Source: Candidatus Sulfopaludibacter sp. SbA3 (GTDB lineage: Bacteria > Pseudomonadota > Alphaproteobacteria > Caulobacterales > Hyphomonadaceae). From it: a stretch of 43,168 bases of DNA. A program made the position numbers and the translations under genes. Shown piece after piece: positions 42,174 through 43,168 of the stretch. Location of the stretch: the NCBI GenBank assembly GCA_945888325.1, contig CAMDAC010000025.1:1-43168 (forward strand), in the 5' to 3' direction. The notes below the pieces were generated by a model that saw only the letters and a list, made by a program, of their open reading frames with translations, did not search any database and was not told where the DNA came from. Numbering within the stretch: position 1 is the stretch's first letter; every line of letters begins with the position of its first letter.

Positions 42174-42623
42174 ATGAAGACCCCTGTTACGAACCGGGAC
42201 CAGGCAAAAGCCCGGGCCCGCGAACTGCGCGCCGAGCTTGGCGCAGGCGGTACGCCGATTTCGCATGCCGAAGCGCTGGAACGGGTCGCCGCCGAGCTTG
42301 GCTACCGCGACTGGAACACTGCTTCGGCGCGCCTCTCGAATGAGCCCGAGGTGCAGCTGCAGGTCGGCGACCTGGTGGCCGGGCGCTACCTCAAGCAGGC
42401 GTTCACCGGCCGGGTGCTGGGCGTGCGCGAAGTGGCGGGCGGCGCGGCGTTTGACGTCACCATCCGCTTCGATGAGGCGTTGGACGTGGTGGAGTTCGAG
42501 AGCTTCTCGAACCTGCGCACGCAGGTGCAGATCACCGTTTCGGCGGCGGGGGTTTCGGCCTTCCGCACGAGCGACGGCGTGCCGCACATGGTGGTGGAAC
42601 GCACCAGCGCCGGGATCGTGTGA
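42174..42623 (+). CDS. Glyoxalase-superfamily protein (Glyoxalase_8-like)
   Basis: The protein has 149 residues. The N-terminal block ARELRAELGAGGTPISHAEA, then LGYRDWNTASARL, is a small helical domain found in proteins named glyoxalase superfamily. The rest (about 60-149; LQVGDLVAGRYLKQAFTGRV and DVTIRFDEALDVVEFESFS) is a beta-rich region. No metal-binding triad is evident, so enzymatic activity is doubtful. ATG 42174 follows AAGGAT. The 205-bp gap upstream contains only a GC-rich imperfect hairpin near 42010-42037. Confidence 0.75.
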   Translation: MKTPVTNRDQAKARARELRAELGAGGTPISHAEALERVAAELGYRDWNTASARLSNEPEVQLQVGDLVAGRYLKQAFTGRVLGVREVAGGAAFDVTIRFDEALDVVEFESFSNLRTQVQITVSAAGVSAFRTSDGVPHMVVERTSAGIV

Positions 42624-42638
42624 TCCAGGCTCGTCCGC

Positions 42639-43168
42639 CTACGGATAAAGCCTGAGGCTCACCCAGCCCTCGCCCTTGCGGTAGAGCTTCAGGCGGTCGT
42701 GCATGCGGAAGGACTGGTCCTGCCAGAACTCGATTTCCGTCGGCGTCAGGCGGAAGCCGCCCCAGAACTCCGGACGCGGAATATCCGGGCCGTCGCCATA
42801 GATGGTGGAGACTTCGGCGATGCGCTGTTCGAACACAGCGCGGTCGGCCATCGGGCGCGACTGGTCGGAGGCGATGGCGCTGATGCGGCTCTGGGCGGCG
42901 CGGGAGGCGAAGTAGGTGTCGGCCTCGCCGTCGGACACGCGGGTGACGCTGCCGCGGATGCGGACCTGGCGGCGCAGGCTTTTCCAGTGGAAGCCGAGCG
43001 CAGCAGAGGGCCGCGCCGCCAGCTGCACGCCCTTGGCGCTTTCCAGGTTGGTGAAGAAGGTGAAGCCCGCCGCGTCGACGCCCTTCAGGAGCACGATGCG
43101 GACATCCGGGTTGCCGTCTGCGTCCACGGTTGCGAGCGACATGGCGTTGGAATCGTTGGGCTCATGCG
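42639..43168 (-). CDS. pdxH: Pyridoxamine 5'-phosphate oxidase, start beyond window edge
   Basis: The visible 176 residues begin HEPNDSNAMSLATVDADGNP at the right edge; homologues carry 20-40 more residues upstream. FMN-binding split-barrel marks: VRIVLLKGVDAAGFTFFTN, SAALGFHWKSLRRQVRIRG, FASRAAQSRISAIASDQSRP, EFWGGFRLTPTEIEFWQDQ and the diagnostic C-terminus GWVSLRLYP. It oxidises pyridoxamine/pyridoxine 5'-phosphate to pyridoxal 5'-phosphate in the cytoplasm. The internal ATG at 43142 is Met9 of this stretch, not the start. Confidence 0.95.
   Translation of the reverse strand, partial: HEPNDSNAMSLATVDADGNPDVRIVLLKGVDAAGFTFFTNLESAKGVQLAARPSAALGFHWKSLRRQVRIRGSVTRVSDGEADTYFASRAAQSRISAIASDQSRPMADRAVFEQRIAEVSTIYGDGPDIPRPEFWGGFRLTPTEIEFWQDQSFRMHDRLKLYRKGEGWVSLRLYP

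Overview
The window is high-GC, densely packed alphaproteobacterial chromosome. I infer Caulobacterales/Hyphomonadaceae or a close relative. The reasons are a sphingomonad/Caulobacter-like TonB receptor, many N-terminal lipoboxes, overlapping GTGA/ATGA stop-start junctions, a class II DAHP synthase, and a lipid A operon of the form DUF374-waaA-lpxK-lpxL. No 16S gene is present, so the genus is inference.

Layout. (1) 1-7251: a TetR-type regulator reads off the left edge, divergent from an operon for a multi-domain cytochrome c/beta-propeller lipoprotein, a membrane protein, an enoyl-CoA hydratase, a membrane-bound PQQ dehydrogenase, a nitronate monooxygenase-like flavoprotein and a glutathione transferase. 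The PQQ dehydrogenase gene sits between two 148-bp direct repeats made of the 3' end of the hydratase gene plus the 5' end of the monooxygenase gene, so both its protein ends are borrowed from its neighbours. (2) 7252-9919: a decay zone with acyl-CoA dehydrogenase and fumarylacetoacetase-like remnants, two VapBC modules and a short dispersed repeat. (3) 9920-16679: a TonB receptor, an aspartyl/asparaginyl beta-hydroxylase-like oxygenase, a predicted beta-propeller protein, an endonuclease/exonuclease/phosphatase lipoprotein and a TPR-sulfotransferase, which look like an uptake-and-modification cluster. (4) 16680-23192: a stand-alone short integrase, an amidohydrolase and divergent transporter, a RelE-type toxin-antitoxin pair, a glyoxalase-fold protein, and a lipoprotein gene broken by an in-frame amber codon. 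(5) 23256-30934: housekeeping genes (DAHP synthase, DinB, glutathione reductase, rpiA, glmU, gph) interrupted by one striking gene, a TIR-like domain fused to a ParA-type ATPase with no ParB nearby. (6) 30904-43168: a small hypothetical gene, tRNA-Val(CAC), the lipid A/Kdo operon, a 56-residue Arg-rich ORF with its own terminator, DUF1499, DUF3088 and acyl-CoA ligase genes, a glycerophosphodiesterase lipoprotein, a divergent DUF4345/desaturase pair sharing a dyad, a glyoxalase-superfamily protein and the truncated pdxH.

The best candidates for something undescribed are the TIR-ParA fusion, the receptor/hydroxylase/propeller/sulfotransferase cluster, and the repeat-flanked insertion of the PQQ dehydrogenase gene. 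Two toxin-antitoxin modules have operator dyads covering their -10 elements and predicted transcription starts on the initiation codon, so their messages may be leaderless. All function calls rest on reading motifs in the translations; no database search was possible.
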